From the NCBI RefSeq assembly GCF_003385115.1, contig NZ_QUNI01000018.1, forward strand, positions 1-58,903: a stretch of DNA of 58,903 bases, given 5' to 3'. The position numbers and the translations under genes are program-made. The first letter of the stretch is position 1. Every line of letters starts with the position of its first letter. The stretch is from Flavobacterium aquicola (GTDB lineage Bacteria; Bacteroidota; Bacteroidia; Flavobacteriales; Flavobacteriaceae). The notes beneath the pieces are model-generated. The model saw only the letters and a list, made by a program, of their open reading frames with translations. It made no database searches and was not told the origin of the DNA. Positions 7,893 to 15,645 of the stretch are shown here, one piece after another.

Positions 7893-8906
7893 ATGGAGAT
7901 TTTAAATAATTTTTCTTTAAAAAACTACAATACATTTGGCATTGAAGCCAAAGCCGAACAATTTGTTGCCGTTCACAGCGTTGCCGAATTGAAAAACATT
8001 TTGGAACAAAATAAAAACAAAAAGAAATTCATCCTTGGCGGCGGAAGCAATATGCTTTTGACAAAAAATATCGAAGCGCTTGTAATCCATATTGATTTAA
8101 AAGGAAAAAAAATAATAAAGGAAGATTCTGATTTCGTTTGGATCGAAGGGCAGGCTGGTGAAAACTGGCATCAATTTGTGCTTTGGAACATTGAACAAAA
8201 TTTTGGCGGACTCGAAAACATGTCACTTATTCCGGGAAATGTTGGGACAACTCCCGTACAAAATATTGGTGCTTACGGCACTGAAATTAAAGACACTTTT
8301 GTTTCCTGTGAAGCGATACATATCGAAACTCAGGCAATGAAAACTTTCAACAAAGAAGAATGTAATTTCGGATACAGAGAAAGTGTTTTTAAAAACGAAG
8401 TAAAAGACCAATACATCATAACTTCTGTCGTTTTTAAACTAACGAAACAGAACCATAAAATAAATACTTCTTATGGTGATATTCTTGCCGAATTAGCAAA
8501 GAATAACATCACAGCTCCCGGTCTAAAAGACGTGAGTAATGCCGTGATTGCCATTCGCAAAAGCAAATTACCTGACCCTGCCGAATTAGGAAACAGCGGT
8601 AGTTTTTTCAAAAACCCGATACTTTTAAAATCCGATTTTGAACCAATACACCAAAAATTTCCAGAAATGAGATTCTTCGACATTTCAGAAACCGAAGTTA
8701 AAGTTCCAGCAGGCTGGCTGATTGAACAGGCTGGATTGAAAGGAAAACGTTTTGGCGATGCCGGAGTTCATAAAAATCAGGCATTGGTTTTGGTAAACTA
8801 TGGAGGCGCAACTGGTCAGGAAATTTTGGATGTTTCCAAAACTGTTCAGGACACTGTTTTCAACACATTTGGCATTCATATTGAAGCAGAAGTGAATATA
8901 ATCTAG
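7893..8906 (+). CDS. murB: UDP-N-acetylenolpyruvoylglucosamine reductase
   Basis: MurB uses NADPH and FAD to reduce UDP-GlcNAc-enolpyruvate to UDP-MurNAc, the second committed step of peptidoglycan synthesis. The 337-residue length fits the E. coli-like type I enzyme. Visible motifs are the N-terminal NYNTFGIEAKAEQF, the FAD pyrophosphate loop ILGGGSNMLLT, GLENMSLIPGNVGTTPVQNIGAYG, the catalytic-serine motif GNSGSFFKNP, and the C-terminal AGWLIEQAGLKGKRFGDAGVH. It is soluble and cytoplasmic and sits in a same-strand run with the DUF2461 gene. Confidence 0.96.
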   Translation: MEILNNFSLKNYNTFGIEAKAEQFVAVHSVAELKNILEQNKNKKKFILGGGSNMLLTKNIEALVIHIDLKGKKIIKEDSDFVWIEGQAGENWHQFVLWNIEQNFGGLENMSLIPGNVGTTPVQNIGAYGTEIKDTFVSCEAIHIETQAMKTFNKEECNFGYRESVFKNEVKDQYIITSVVFKLTKQNHKINTSYGDILAELAKNNITAPGLKDVSNAVIAIRKSKLPDPAELGNSGSFFKNPILLKSDFEPIHQKFPEMRFFDISETEVKVPAGWLIEQAGLKGKRFGDAGVHKNQALVLVNYGGATGQEILDVSKTVQDTVFNTFGIHIEAEVNII

Positions 8907-8967
8907 ATTACAGATTTTAGAATTCAGATAACAGAAATCCTAAATCAGGAATTTAAAATAGCAGAAA

Positions 8968-9582
8968 ATGTACAACCTGGATATATTCAAAAACGAAGAC
9001 AAAGACTCCATCATAAAATTTCTAAAGGAGAATGCTTTTGGACTTCTCATCAATCAAACCAATGGGAAATTATTTGCCACGCATATCCCTTTAGAACTGG
9101 ATTATAACAAAGATGGTGAAGAAATTCTGCACGGTCATATTTCAAAAGAAAATCCGCAATGGACTGCTTTTGAATCAAACGATCAAGTTTTAGCAGTATT
9201 TACTGGGGCTCACGCTTATATATCTTCGTCTTGGTACGATCATGAAAATGTTCCTACTTGGAATTATTCGGCGGTACATATTTACGGAAAAATCAAAATC
9301 ATAGAAGGAGATGCCGTAATCGACTCTTTAACGAAATTAGTAGACAAATACGAGCAAAACTCCAAATGTCCAGTCCGTGTTTCGGAATTATCAAAGAAAA
9401 CAATGATGCAGACCCGAGGCATTGTGGCATTTGAAATTAAAATTGAAGAGATACAAGCCAAAAATAAAATGTCACAAAATAGAGATGATAAAAATTATTC
9501 GAATATTATTTCGGAATTGGAAAAAACAGAAAAACCTCAATCTAAGGCTGTAGCAAAAGAAATGTCCAAATTAAGAAAGTAA
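8968..9582 (+). CDS. PaiB-like FMN-binding protein
   Basis: The 204-residue protein matches the PaiB family, annotated as FMN-binding negative transcriptional regulators. Motifs include FGLLINQTNGKLFATHIPLEL, LHGHISKENPQW, the HAYISSSWY flavin-pocket segment, NVPTWNYSAVHIYGKI and MQTRGIVAFEIKIEEIQAKNKMSQNR. The fold is a split beta-barrel flavoprotein; regulation by the family is established in only a few bacteria, so a flavin-binding role is safer here than a repressor role. The last 30 residues are a charged tail. Confidence 0.88.
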   Translation: MYNLDIFKNEDKDSIIKFLKENAFGLLINQTNGKLFATHIPLELDYNKDGEEILHGHISKENPQWTAFESNDQVLAVFTGAHAYISSSWYDHENVPTWNYSAVHIYGKIKIIEGDAVIDSLTKLVDKYEQNSKCPVRVSELSKKTMMQTRGIVAFEIKIEEIQAKNKMSQNRDDKNYSNIISELEKTEKPQSKAVAKEMSKLRK

Positions 9583-9655
9583 TTACTCATTTTACATTGA
9601 TAATTGACAATTGCTAATTACATTTGTAATCGTTTTAAAAGCCAAAAAATAAAAG

Positions 9656-10762
9656 ATGCTAAACATTATTTTATACTTTTTTATTGCTATTGTTGTTATT
9701 CAACTTTTTTATTATCTCATTGTTTTTGCAAAGTTTTCTTTTGCCAGAGCACAGGAAATTAAACCCACAAATATTCCAATTTCGGTAATTGTATGTGCCA
9801 AAAACGAGGAAGAAAATGTCGCTAAATACATTCCTTTATTGGCCGAGCAAAATTATCCCGATTTCGAAATTGTCTTGATTGACGATGCTTCGAGCGATAC
9901 TACTTTGGATATTTTTGAAGAATTTGAAAAAACATATCCTAACATTAAATTAGTTAAAGTAAAAAACAACGAAGCTTTTTGGGGAAATAAAAAATATGCT
10001 TTAACATTAGGAATCAAAGCTGCTAAAAAAGAATACCTTCTCTTTACAGATGCAGACTGCTACCCAGCTTCCAAAGACTGGATAACTGCAATGAGCGCTC
10101 AATTTACCAAAGAAGAAACCATTGTTTTGGGTTACGGCGGTTATGAAAAAATAAACAATTCTTTTCTAAATAAAATAATCCGTTTTGAAACTTTACTTAC
10201 GGCTCTTCAGTATTTTTCATGGGCAAAAACAGGCAAGCCATATATGGGCGTGGGCCGTAATTTAGCTTACAAAAAAGAGGAGTTTTTCAATGTAAACGGC
10301 TTTATCGATCACATACAGATTCGTTCTGGAGACGATGATTTATTCATCAACCAAGCTGCAAATTCAGACAATACAACCATTAGTTTTTCACCTGAGAGCT
10401 TTACATATTCAGCACCAAAAACCAGCTACAGAGATTGGTTTATTCAAAAAAGAAGACACGTTGCCACTGCTAAATTTTACAAAGCATTTGACAAAATACA
10501 GCTTGGACTGTTCTTTAGCTCACAATTATTATTCCTGCTGTTACCAATTGCATTATTGGTTTTTCAATTTCAATGGATATTAGTATTAAGCCTTATCGGC
10601 TTTAGATATTTGGTAACTTGGATTGTAATTGGATTTGCTTCCGGAAAATTAAAAGAAAAAGATGTAATGTACTGGTATCCTATTATCGAAATTATACTTA
10701 TATTCACTCAGATTAATGTTTTTATAACCAATATTTTTTCAAAACCTGCACATTGGAAATAA
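9656..10762 (+). CDS. Membrane-anchored GT2 glycosyltransferase
   Basis: The 368-residue protein has an N-terminal membrane helix (about residues 3-24), then a GT-A domain: SVIVCAKNEEENV, VLIDDASSDTTLD, the metal-binding acidic motif LFTDADCYPAS, and acceptor-side motifs GDDDLFINQAA and QKRRHVATAKF, the latter like the processive-enzyme QxxRW region. Three or four C-terminal membrane helices (about residues 283-365) follow. It probably transfers a sugar to a lipid-linked or surface glycan; the substrate cannot be deduced. It overlaps the following sigma-factor gene by 10 bases, implying translational coupling. Confidence 0.85.
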   Translation: MLNIILYFFIAIVVIQLFYYLIVFAKFSFARAQEIKPTNIPISVIVCAKNEEENVAKYIPLLAEQNYPDFEIVLIDDASSDTTLDIFEEFEKTYPNIKLVKVKNNEAFWGNKKYALTLGIKAAKKEYLLFTDADCYPASKDWITAMSAQFTKEETIVLGYGGYEKINNSFLNKIIRFETLLTALQYFSWAKTGKPYMGVGRNLAYKKEEFFNVNGFIDHIQIRSGDDDLFINQAANSDNTTISFSPESFTYSAPKTSYRDWFIQKRRHVATAKFYKAFDKIQLGLFFSSQLLFLLLPIALLVFQFQWILVLSLIGFRYLVTWIVIGFASGKLKEKDVMYWYPIIEIILIFTQINVFITNIFSKPAHWK

Positions 10763-11304
10763 GCAAACAAATAGAAAAAGCTAAGAAAGGAAATCAAGTT
10801 GCCTTTACTTTTCTATTGGATTACTACTGGAATGAAGTCTACGGTTTTATGCTGAAACGAACCGAAAACGAGACCACAGCCGAAGATATTACCATTGAAA
10901 CTTTCTCTAAAGCATTTGACAAAATAGCAACCTACAACCCAGAGTTTCAATTTAACACTTGGTTAATTTCTATTGCAAAAAATGTTCATATCGATTTAAT
11001 CCGCAAAAAAAAATCGAGCCTTTTTATTGAAATTACCGACGAAGAAGACCAAACTGCCTATAATGTTGCCGATACTACTCCATCGGCAGAAGATGTATTA
11101 ATTACCGAGCAGAATCTTTCACAGCTGCTGCGGTTTATCAAAGAACTGAAACCTCATTATCAAGAAGTAATTCAACTGCGTTATTTTCAGGAAATGAGTT
11201 ATCAGGAAATTGCGAACAAAATTGACGAACCTTTGAGCAATGTAAAAATCAAACTGCTTCGTGCCAAAAAATTACTTTCAGAAATTATTCAGAACAGAAG
11301 GTAG
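10753..11304 (+). CDS. ECF-type RNA polymerase sigma factor (UUG start)
   Basis: The 183-residue protein is a sigma-70 family factor of the extracytoplasmic-function type. Region 2 covers about residues 15-85, with FTFLLDYYWNEVYGFMLKRT and NTWLISIAKNVHIDLIRKK. Region 4 covers about residues 125-180, with HYQEVIQLRYFQEMSYQEIA and the helix-turn-helix LSNVKIKLLRAKKLL. The only start that keeps region 2 intact is TTG at 10753; the next in-frame ATG would delete about 30 residues of region 2.1. The start lies inside the last codons of the glycosyltransferase gene. No anti-sigma factor gene is adjacent. Confidence 0.88.
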   Translation: MEISKQIEKAKKGNQVAFTFLLDYYWNEVYGFMLKRTENETTAEDITIETFSKAFDKIATYNPEFQFNTWLISIAKNVHIDLIRKKKSSLFIEITDEEDQTAYNVADTTPSAEDVLITEQNLSQLLRFIKELKPHYQEVIQLRYFQEMSYQEIANKIDEPLSNVKIKLLRAKKLLSEIIQNRR

Positions 11305-11583
11305 TTTTACCAAAATATTTTACTGAATATTTATACCAAAAACATATTACTCCCTTCCATTATAAGGCTTCAGATTAATTTACATTAACAGAATTAATTT
11401 GTTAAAAAACAATAGTTATATTCAATAAATATTACTATATTTACTTACACTGATACCTATTTAACAACTTTATTAAAAATAATCACATTCACACATACTA
11501 AAATTCCTGTTATTTGCGTTAGAAACAAAAACCCGCTTTAGCTTATGATTTAATCTCTACTTTAACCATTAAATCCATAAATT

Positions 11584-12414
11584 ATGTCTAAATTAAACCT
11601 CTACGAAACAAGCTGGACTGACATCGTATTCGAAAACAGAAACAAAGAATACGGCGCGTATCATTTACGTCAGGAAAACACTAAAACAACCATTTTTGCA
11701 CTCTTTATGGGAGTATCTCTATTGACAGCTGCCCTATGCGTCCCGAAAGTTTATAGCTATCTAAATCCGGCACAGATTATCACAACTGTCATTCCTGAAT
11801 CAGATGTTATAGAAGTCTCACCTTACGACCCTATTATACCTAACGAGACAAGGCCAGAAGAAGCTGCAATGCCTGCAGTTACAGAACCAATTGAACAAAC
11901 CATTAATACCGCCCAACAGCTAACAAATCCCGTAATTACTCATTCTACAGAAGCAACAACTGAACCTATTGCTACAAATATTGAACTCAAAAATACCACG
12001 GATAACAGTACTGGAACTCCAGGCGGAACAGGTGTAGGCACAGGAACTTCAACAGGTACAGGTACGGCAGTCGAACCCACTAGCGTACCTACCAATGCAA
12101 TTATGAATAGTGCTGTGTTAGATAAAAAACCTGAATTCCCTGGGGGAATCAACAAGTTTTATACTTATGTAGGCAATAATTTTGAACGACCAGAACTTGA
12201 CAGTGAAATGGCAATTCGCGTAAGTGTATCTTTTGTTATTGAGAAAGATGGAAGCATGACCGACATCAGAGTTCTTAAAGATCCTGGTTATGGATTAGGA
12301 GCCGAAGCCATTCGTGTTTTAAAATCATTAAAAACAAAATGGAGCCCAGGAATTCTTGACGGCAAAGCAGTTAGAACTTCTTATAATCTGCCAATTACAA
12401 TTCAGACAAACTAA
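11584..12414 (+). CDS. TonB family energy transducer
   Basis: TonB proteins pass proton-motive energy from ExbBD to outer-membrane receptors. The 276-residue protein begins with the Bacteroidetes-type cytoplasmic motif SWTDIVFENRNKEYGAYHLR, followed by one membrane helix (about residues 37-57). The periplasmic linker is rich in proline, threonine and glutamate and carries a Gly-Thr repeat (GTPGGTGVGTGTSTGTGT, about residues 142-160). The C-terminal TonB domain runs from about residue 185 (PEFPGGINKFYTYVGNNF) to the end (YNLPITIQTN). No exbB or exbD gene is adjacent. A convergent terminator follows. Confidence 0.92.
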   Translation: MSKLNLYETSWTDIVFENRNKEYGAYHLRQENTKTTIFALFMGVSLLTAALCVPKVYSYLNPAQIITTVIPESDVIEVSPYDPIIPNETRPEEAAMPAVTEPIEQTINTAQQLTNPVITHSTEATTEPIATNIELKNTTDNSTGTPGGTGVGTGTSTGTGTAVEPTSVPTNAIMNSAVLDKKPEFPGGINKFYTYVGNNFERPELDSEMAIRVSVSFVIEKDGSMTDIRVLKDPGYGLGAEAIRVLKSLKTKWSPGILDGKAVRTSYNLPITIQTN

Positions 12415-12424
12415 ACTATAACTC

Positions 12425-12468
12425 AAAAAAGAAAGCTGCATATAAATAATATGTAGCTTTCTTTTTTA
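12425..12468. terminator. Bidirectional terminator between tonB and the M48 gene
   Basis: An 18-base arm at 12425-12442 pairs with 12450-12467 (AAAGAAAGCTGCATA against TATGTAGCTTTCTTT), with one mismatch and a 7-base loop. The A-run and T-run at the two ends allow function in both directions, between two convergent genes. Confidence 0.9.
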
Positions 12469-12488
12469 TATAAATACCAAATTGAAAC

Positions 12489-13364
12489 TTATTTTTTCTT
12501 TTTAGCAGTGGTTTTTTTAGTTGTTTTCTTGGCTGTAGTTTTCTTCACCACAGGGAGAGTATTTACAATTGGCTTTTGCACATACGGCTTATATAATCCA
12601 TCCTTTTCAGCCCTTGCTTTGGCATTATCTGCTCTTAATTTAGAATCTGGATGTGAACTCATCATCTGATCAATAAAAGAACTCTGAGTCCCTTCACTCA
12701 TTTTTGCTAATATTCTAAAGGCAGATTCCTCTGCATTTACATCATAACCATTTTTTTTCATAAAATCGTAAGCAAACAAATCGGCCTCCGATTCTTGTTT
12801 ACGGCTATATTTACTATCAATCATTGCACTTCCAATTTTGGCCAGCTGACTGTCTGTAATCGCAGAAATCTTAACCGATTGAGAAGAGGCGGCATCAATC
12901 AAAGCTTCTTTTTGGTACAAAGCTTTCATAGCATCTCTAGAATCATGATTATGAACATGCCCAATTTCGTGGCCTATCACAGCAATTAACTCATTATCAT
13001 CCATCACATCCATCAAGCCGGAAAACACTCGTACACTTCCGTCTGCAGTAGCAAAAGCATTTACATCTTTAGTTAAATATACTTTATAATTCAATGTATA
13101 AAATTCACCTTTTGTATATTTTCCAAAAACTCTGGCCAAACGAATCGCATAAGGATCTGTAGCAGGTGCTACTTTATTTTCGGCATCCATTTTATCAACA
13201 GCTGGTTTAGATAAAGCTGCAGCATCGGCATCGCTAAAAGTAAATCCTGTCATTCCTTTTTGAACAGCACCTAATGCTTTTTCACCAAAATTAATTTGAG
13301 CCTGAGCCTTAGTTATTCCAAACAAAACAATTATTGCTCCTGAAAGTAATATTTTAGTATTCAT
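12489..13364 (-). CDS. Secreted M48-family zinc metalloprotease with Lys/Thr-rich tail
   Basis: The 291-residue protein has a signal peptide (about residues 1-22, ending KAQAQ) and a gluzincin M48 domain. The zinc motif is HEIGH (His132, Glu133, His136) and the third ligand lies in the later motif ESEADLFAYDF. There are no other membrane helices, so it is predicted to be periplasmic and related to the BepA/YfgC and LoiP group that act on misassembled outer-membrane proteins. The C-terminus ends in KKTTAKKTTKKTTAKKKK, an unusual basic tail. A -7 promoter box on the minus strand lies at 13390-13397. Confidence 0.9.
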   Translation of the reverse strand: MNTKILLSGAIIVLFGITKAQAQINFGEKALGAVQKGMTGFTFSDADAAALSKPAVDKMDAENKVAPATDPYAIRLARVFGKYTKGEFYTLNYKVYLTKDVNAFATADGSVRVFSGLMDVMDDNELIAVIGHEIGHVHNHDSRDAMKALYQKEALIDAASSQSVKISAITDSQLAKIGSAMIDSKYSRKQESEADLFAYDFMKKNGYDVNAEESAFRILAKMSEGTQSSFIDQMMSSHPDSKLRADNAKARAEKDGLYKPYVQKPIVNTLPVVKKTTAKKTTKKTTAKKKK

Positions 13365-13389
13365 TTTTTTTCATGTTTAATTGAGTAAG

Positions 13390-13397
13390 CAAATATA
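13390..13397 (-). promoter_or_regulatory. -7 box (TATATTTG) for the M48 peptidase gene
   Basis: Read on the minus strand this is TATATTTG, fitting the Bacteroidetes TAnnTTTG consensus. It lies 25 bases upstream of the ATG. No perfect TTG -33 element is present at the usual spacing. Confidence 0.6.
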
Positions 13398-13584
13398 CTA
13401 CAACTTTGAAAACAACATAATCCCGAACTATTTAAAAATTTAAATTTAATATTACAAAAATCTTAATCCTATTTATCTTTCACATCTGTTTTTTGAAAAC
13501 AAAAATCACAAAACAGACCCGACAGCACAACAAGTTTTGTCAAAATTCACAAATATGGAACTCTAATTCTAAAACTACATTCCT

Positions 13585-13592
13585 TATCTTTG
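13585..13592 (+). promoter_or_regulatory. -7 box (TATCTTTG) for lipA
   Basis: TATCTTTG matches the TAnnTTTG consensus and ends 18 bases before the lipA start codon. No clear TTG -33 box lies upstream. Confidence 0.65.
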
Positions 13593-13610
13593 CAGTCTGA
13601 ATAATGAAAT

Positions 13611-14480
13611 ATGGAAACTGTTTTAGATAATACATTACCCGTTGGAAAGCCAAAATGGTTAAAAGTTAAACTTCCAATAGGTCAAAAATATACAGAACTT
13701 CGCGGTTTAGTTGACAGATATAGTTTGAATACTATCTGCACTTCGGGAAGCTGTCCAAATATGGGAGAATGCTGGGGAGAAGGAACCGCAACATTTATGA
13801 TTCTGGGAAATGTCTGCACTCGCTCCTGCGGATTTTGCGGTGTAAAAACCGGGAGACCTGAAACTGTAGATTGGGATGAACCTGAAAAAGTAGCCCGTTC
13901 TATCAAAATAATGAATATAAAGCACGCTGTAATTACAAGTGTTGACAGAGACGATTTGAAAGATGGCGGCTCGATTATATGGATTGAAACTGTAAAAGCA
14001 ATCCGCAGAATGAATCCAAACACAACTCTTGAAACATTAATTCCAGATTTTCAAGGTATCGAAAGAAACATCGATCGTATCGTGGAAGCAAATCCAGAAG
14101 TAGTTTCTCACAATGTAGAAACCGTACGCAGATTGACTCGTGAGGTACGTATTCAAGCCAAATACGACCGAAGCCTAGAAGTTTTGAGATATCTGAAAGA
14201 AAAAGGCATTAATAGAACCAAGTCGGGAATTATGCTGGGGCTTGGCGAGCAAGAAGAAGAAGTTTTTCAAACTATGAGGGATTTAAAAGCTGCCAATGTG
14301 GACATTGTTACTATTGGACAATATTTACAGCCTAGCAAAAAACACCTTCCTGTGAAAGAATTCATCACACCAGATCAATTCAAGGTATACGAAAAATTCG
14401 GATTAGAACTAGGTTTCCGCCATGTGGAAAGCGGTGCATTAGTTCGATCTTCTTACAAAGCACAAAAACATATATTATAA
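13611..14480 (+). CDS. lipA: Lipoyl synthase
   Basis: LipA is a radical-SAM enzyme that inserts two sulfurs into octanoyl groups on lipoyl-dependent enzymes. The 289-residue protein has both iron-sulfur sites: the auxiliary cluster motif C-x4-C-x5-C at Cys43, Cys48 and Cys54, and the radical-SAM motif C-x3-C-x2-C at Cys69, Cys73 and Cys76. The C-terminal serine that ligates the auxiliary cluster is probably in GALVRSSYKA. lipB is not adjacent. An ATG at 13604 is out of frame, so the start at 13611 is preferred. Confidence 0.97.
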   Translation: METVLDNTLPVGKPKWLKVKLPIGQKYTELRGLVDRYSLNTICTSGSCPNMGECWGEGTATFMILGNVCTRSCGFCGVKTGRPETVDWDEPEKVARSIKIMNIKHAVITSVDRDDLKDGGSIIWIETVKAIRRMNPNTTLETLIPDFQGIERNIDRIVEANPEVVSHNVETVRRLTREVRIQAKYDRSLEVLRYLKEKGINRTKSGIMLGLGEQEEEVFQTMRDLKAANVDIVTIGQYLQPSKKHLPVKEFITPDQFKVYEKFGLELGFRHVESGALVRSSYKAQKHIL

Positions 14481-14486
14481 ATCGTT

Positions 14487-14554
14487 TATTCGGCTGAACG
14501 TTTAATCGATGAATCGTTTAATTGTTCGAGCGATTAAACGATTAAACGGTTAAA
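14487..14554. repeat. Nested inverted repeat between lipA and gap
   Basis: The word CGTTTAATCG/CGATTAAACG occurs several times in alternating orientation. Two overlapping pairings are possible: AATCGTTTAAT (14512-14522) with ATTAAACGATT (14533-14543), and CGTTTAATCG (14499-14508) with CGATTAAACG (14539-14548). There is no T-run after the hairpin, so it is not a canonical terminator. It may be an mRNA stabilising or regulatory structure, or a small interspersed repeat. Confidence 0.6.
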
Positions 14555-14564
14555 CAATTTAAAC

Positions 14565-15569
14565 TTGAAAACAAGAATCGCTATTAATGGTTTTGGAAGA
14601 ATTGGAAGAAATTTATTCCGCCTTCTTTTAAACCATCCCACAATTGAAGTAGTTGCTATCAATGACATTGCCGATAAAAAGACCATGGCTCATTTGGTAA
14701 AATACGATAGTATTCATGGTGTTTTACCATTTACAGCCAGCAGTGACGAAAAAGGAATACTAGTTGATGGAAAGCATTTTTTATTTTTTCACGAAAAAAA
14801 TATTTCAAACCTAGATTGGAAAAGCATCGACATTGACTTTGTTATAGAATCAACTGGAAAATATAAAACTTTTGATGAAATAAATGCTCATATTTTGGCT
14901 GGAGCCAAAAGAGTAATCTTGTCCGCTCCATCTGAGGTTGACAGTATAAAAACGGTTGTATTGGGGGTTAATGAATCCATTCTTGACGGGACCGAAACCA
15001 TCATATCCAACGCAAGCTGTACTACCAACAATGCAGCTCCTATGATTAAAGTCATAGAGGAACTTTGCGGTATCGAACAAGCTTACATTACAACAATTCA
15101 TTCCTTTACTACTGACCAAAGTCTGCACGACCAGCCTCACAAGGATTTGCGAAGAGCAAGAGGAGCAAGCCAATCGATTGTGCCGACAACAACGGGTGCT
15201 GCAAAAGCTTTAACCAAAATTTTCACATCCTTGGATGGTAAAGTAGGAGGATGCGGTATTCGTGTCCCTGTCCCTGATGGTTCTCTAACAGATATTACAT
15301 TTAATGTAAAACAAAATGTAACTATACAGGAGATAAATGATGCATTTAAATCTGCATCGAAAACCAATTTAAAAGGGATTTTAGAGTACACCGAAGATCC
15401 AATTGTGTCAGTAGATGTTCTTGGTAACAAAAATTCATGTATATTTGATTCACAGCTTACTTCGGTAATCGACAAAATGGTAAAAGTAGTTGGATGGTAT
15501 GATAATGAAATTGGTTATTCTTCCCGAATCATTGATTTAATTTCATTATTAAACTCTAATAAAAAATAA
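14565..15569 (+). CDS. gap: Glyceraldehyde-3-phosphate dehydrogenase (UUG start)
   Basis: GAPDH converts glyceraldehyde 3-phosphate to 1,3-bisphosphoglycerate. The 334-residue protein starts MKTRIAINGFGRIGRNLF with a Rossmann fold; Asp34 after beta-2 (AINDIAD) suggests NAD preference. The catalytic cysteine is Cys152 in SNASCTTN, with His179 as the general base. Other family motifs are TTTGAAKALTKIF, RVPVPDGSLTDI and GWYDNEIGYSSR. The start codon is TTG, needed to keep the first beta strand. The A-rich leader sits directly after the inverted repeat. The sequence type differs from classical GapA in the KTVVLGVNES region, so the genome may encode another paralog. Confidence 0.94.
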   Translation: MKTRIAINGFGRIGRNLFRLLLNHPTIEVVAINDIADKKTMAHLVKYDSIHGVLPFTASSDEKGILVDGKHFLFFHEKNISNLDWKSIDIDFVIESTGKYKTFDEINAHILAGAKRVILSAPSEVDSIKTVVLGVNESILDGTETIISNASCTTNNAAPMIKVIEELCGIEQAYITTIHSFTTDQSLHDQPHKDLRRARGASQSIVPTTTGAAKALTKIFTSLDGKVGGCGIRVPVPDGSLTDITFNVKQNVTIQEINDAFKSASKTNLKGILEYTEDPIVSVDVLGNKNSCIFDSQLTSVIDKMVKVVGWYDNEIGYSSRIIDLISLLNSNKK

Positions 15570-15645
15570 AATTAGCAAAATAAAACATAAGTAATCACCT
15601 ACAAGTTACTATACTGCGATAATACATATCCATAAATAGCAACGC

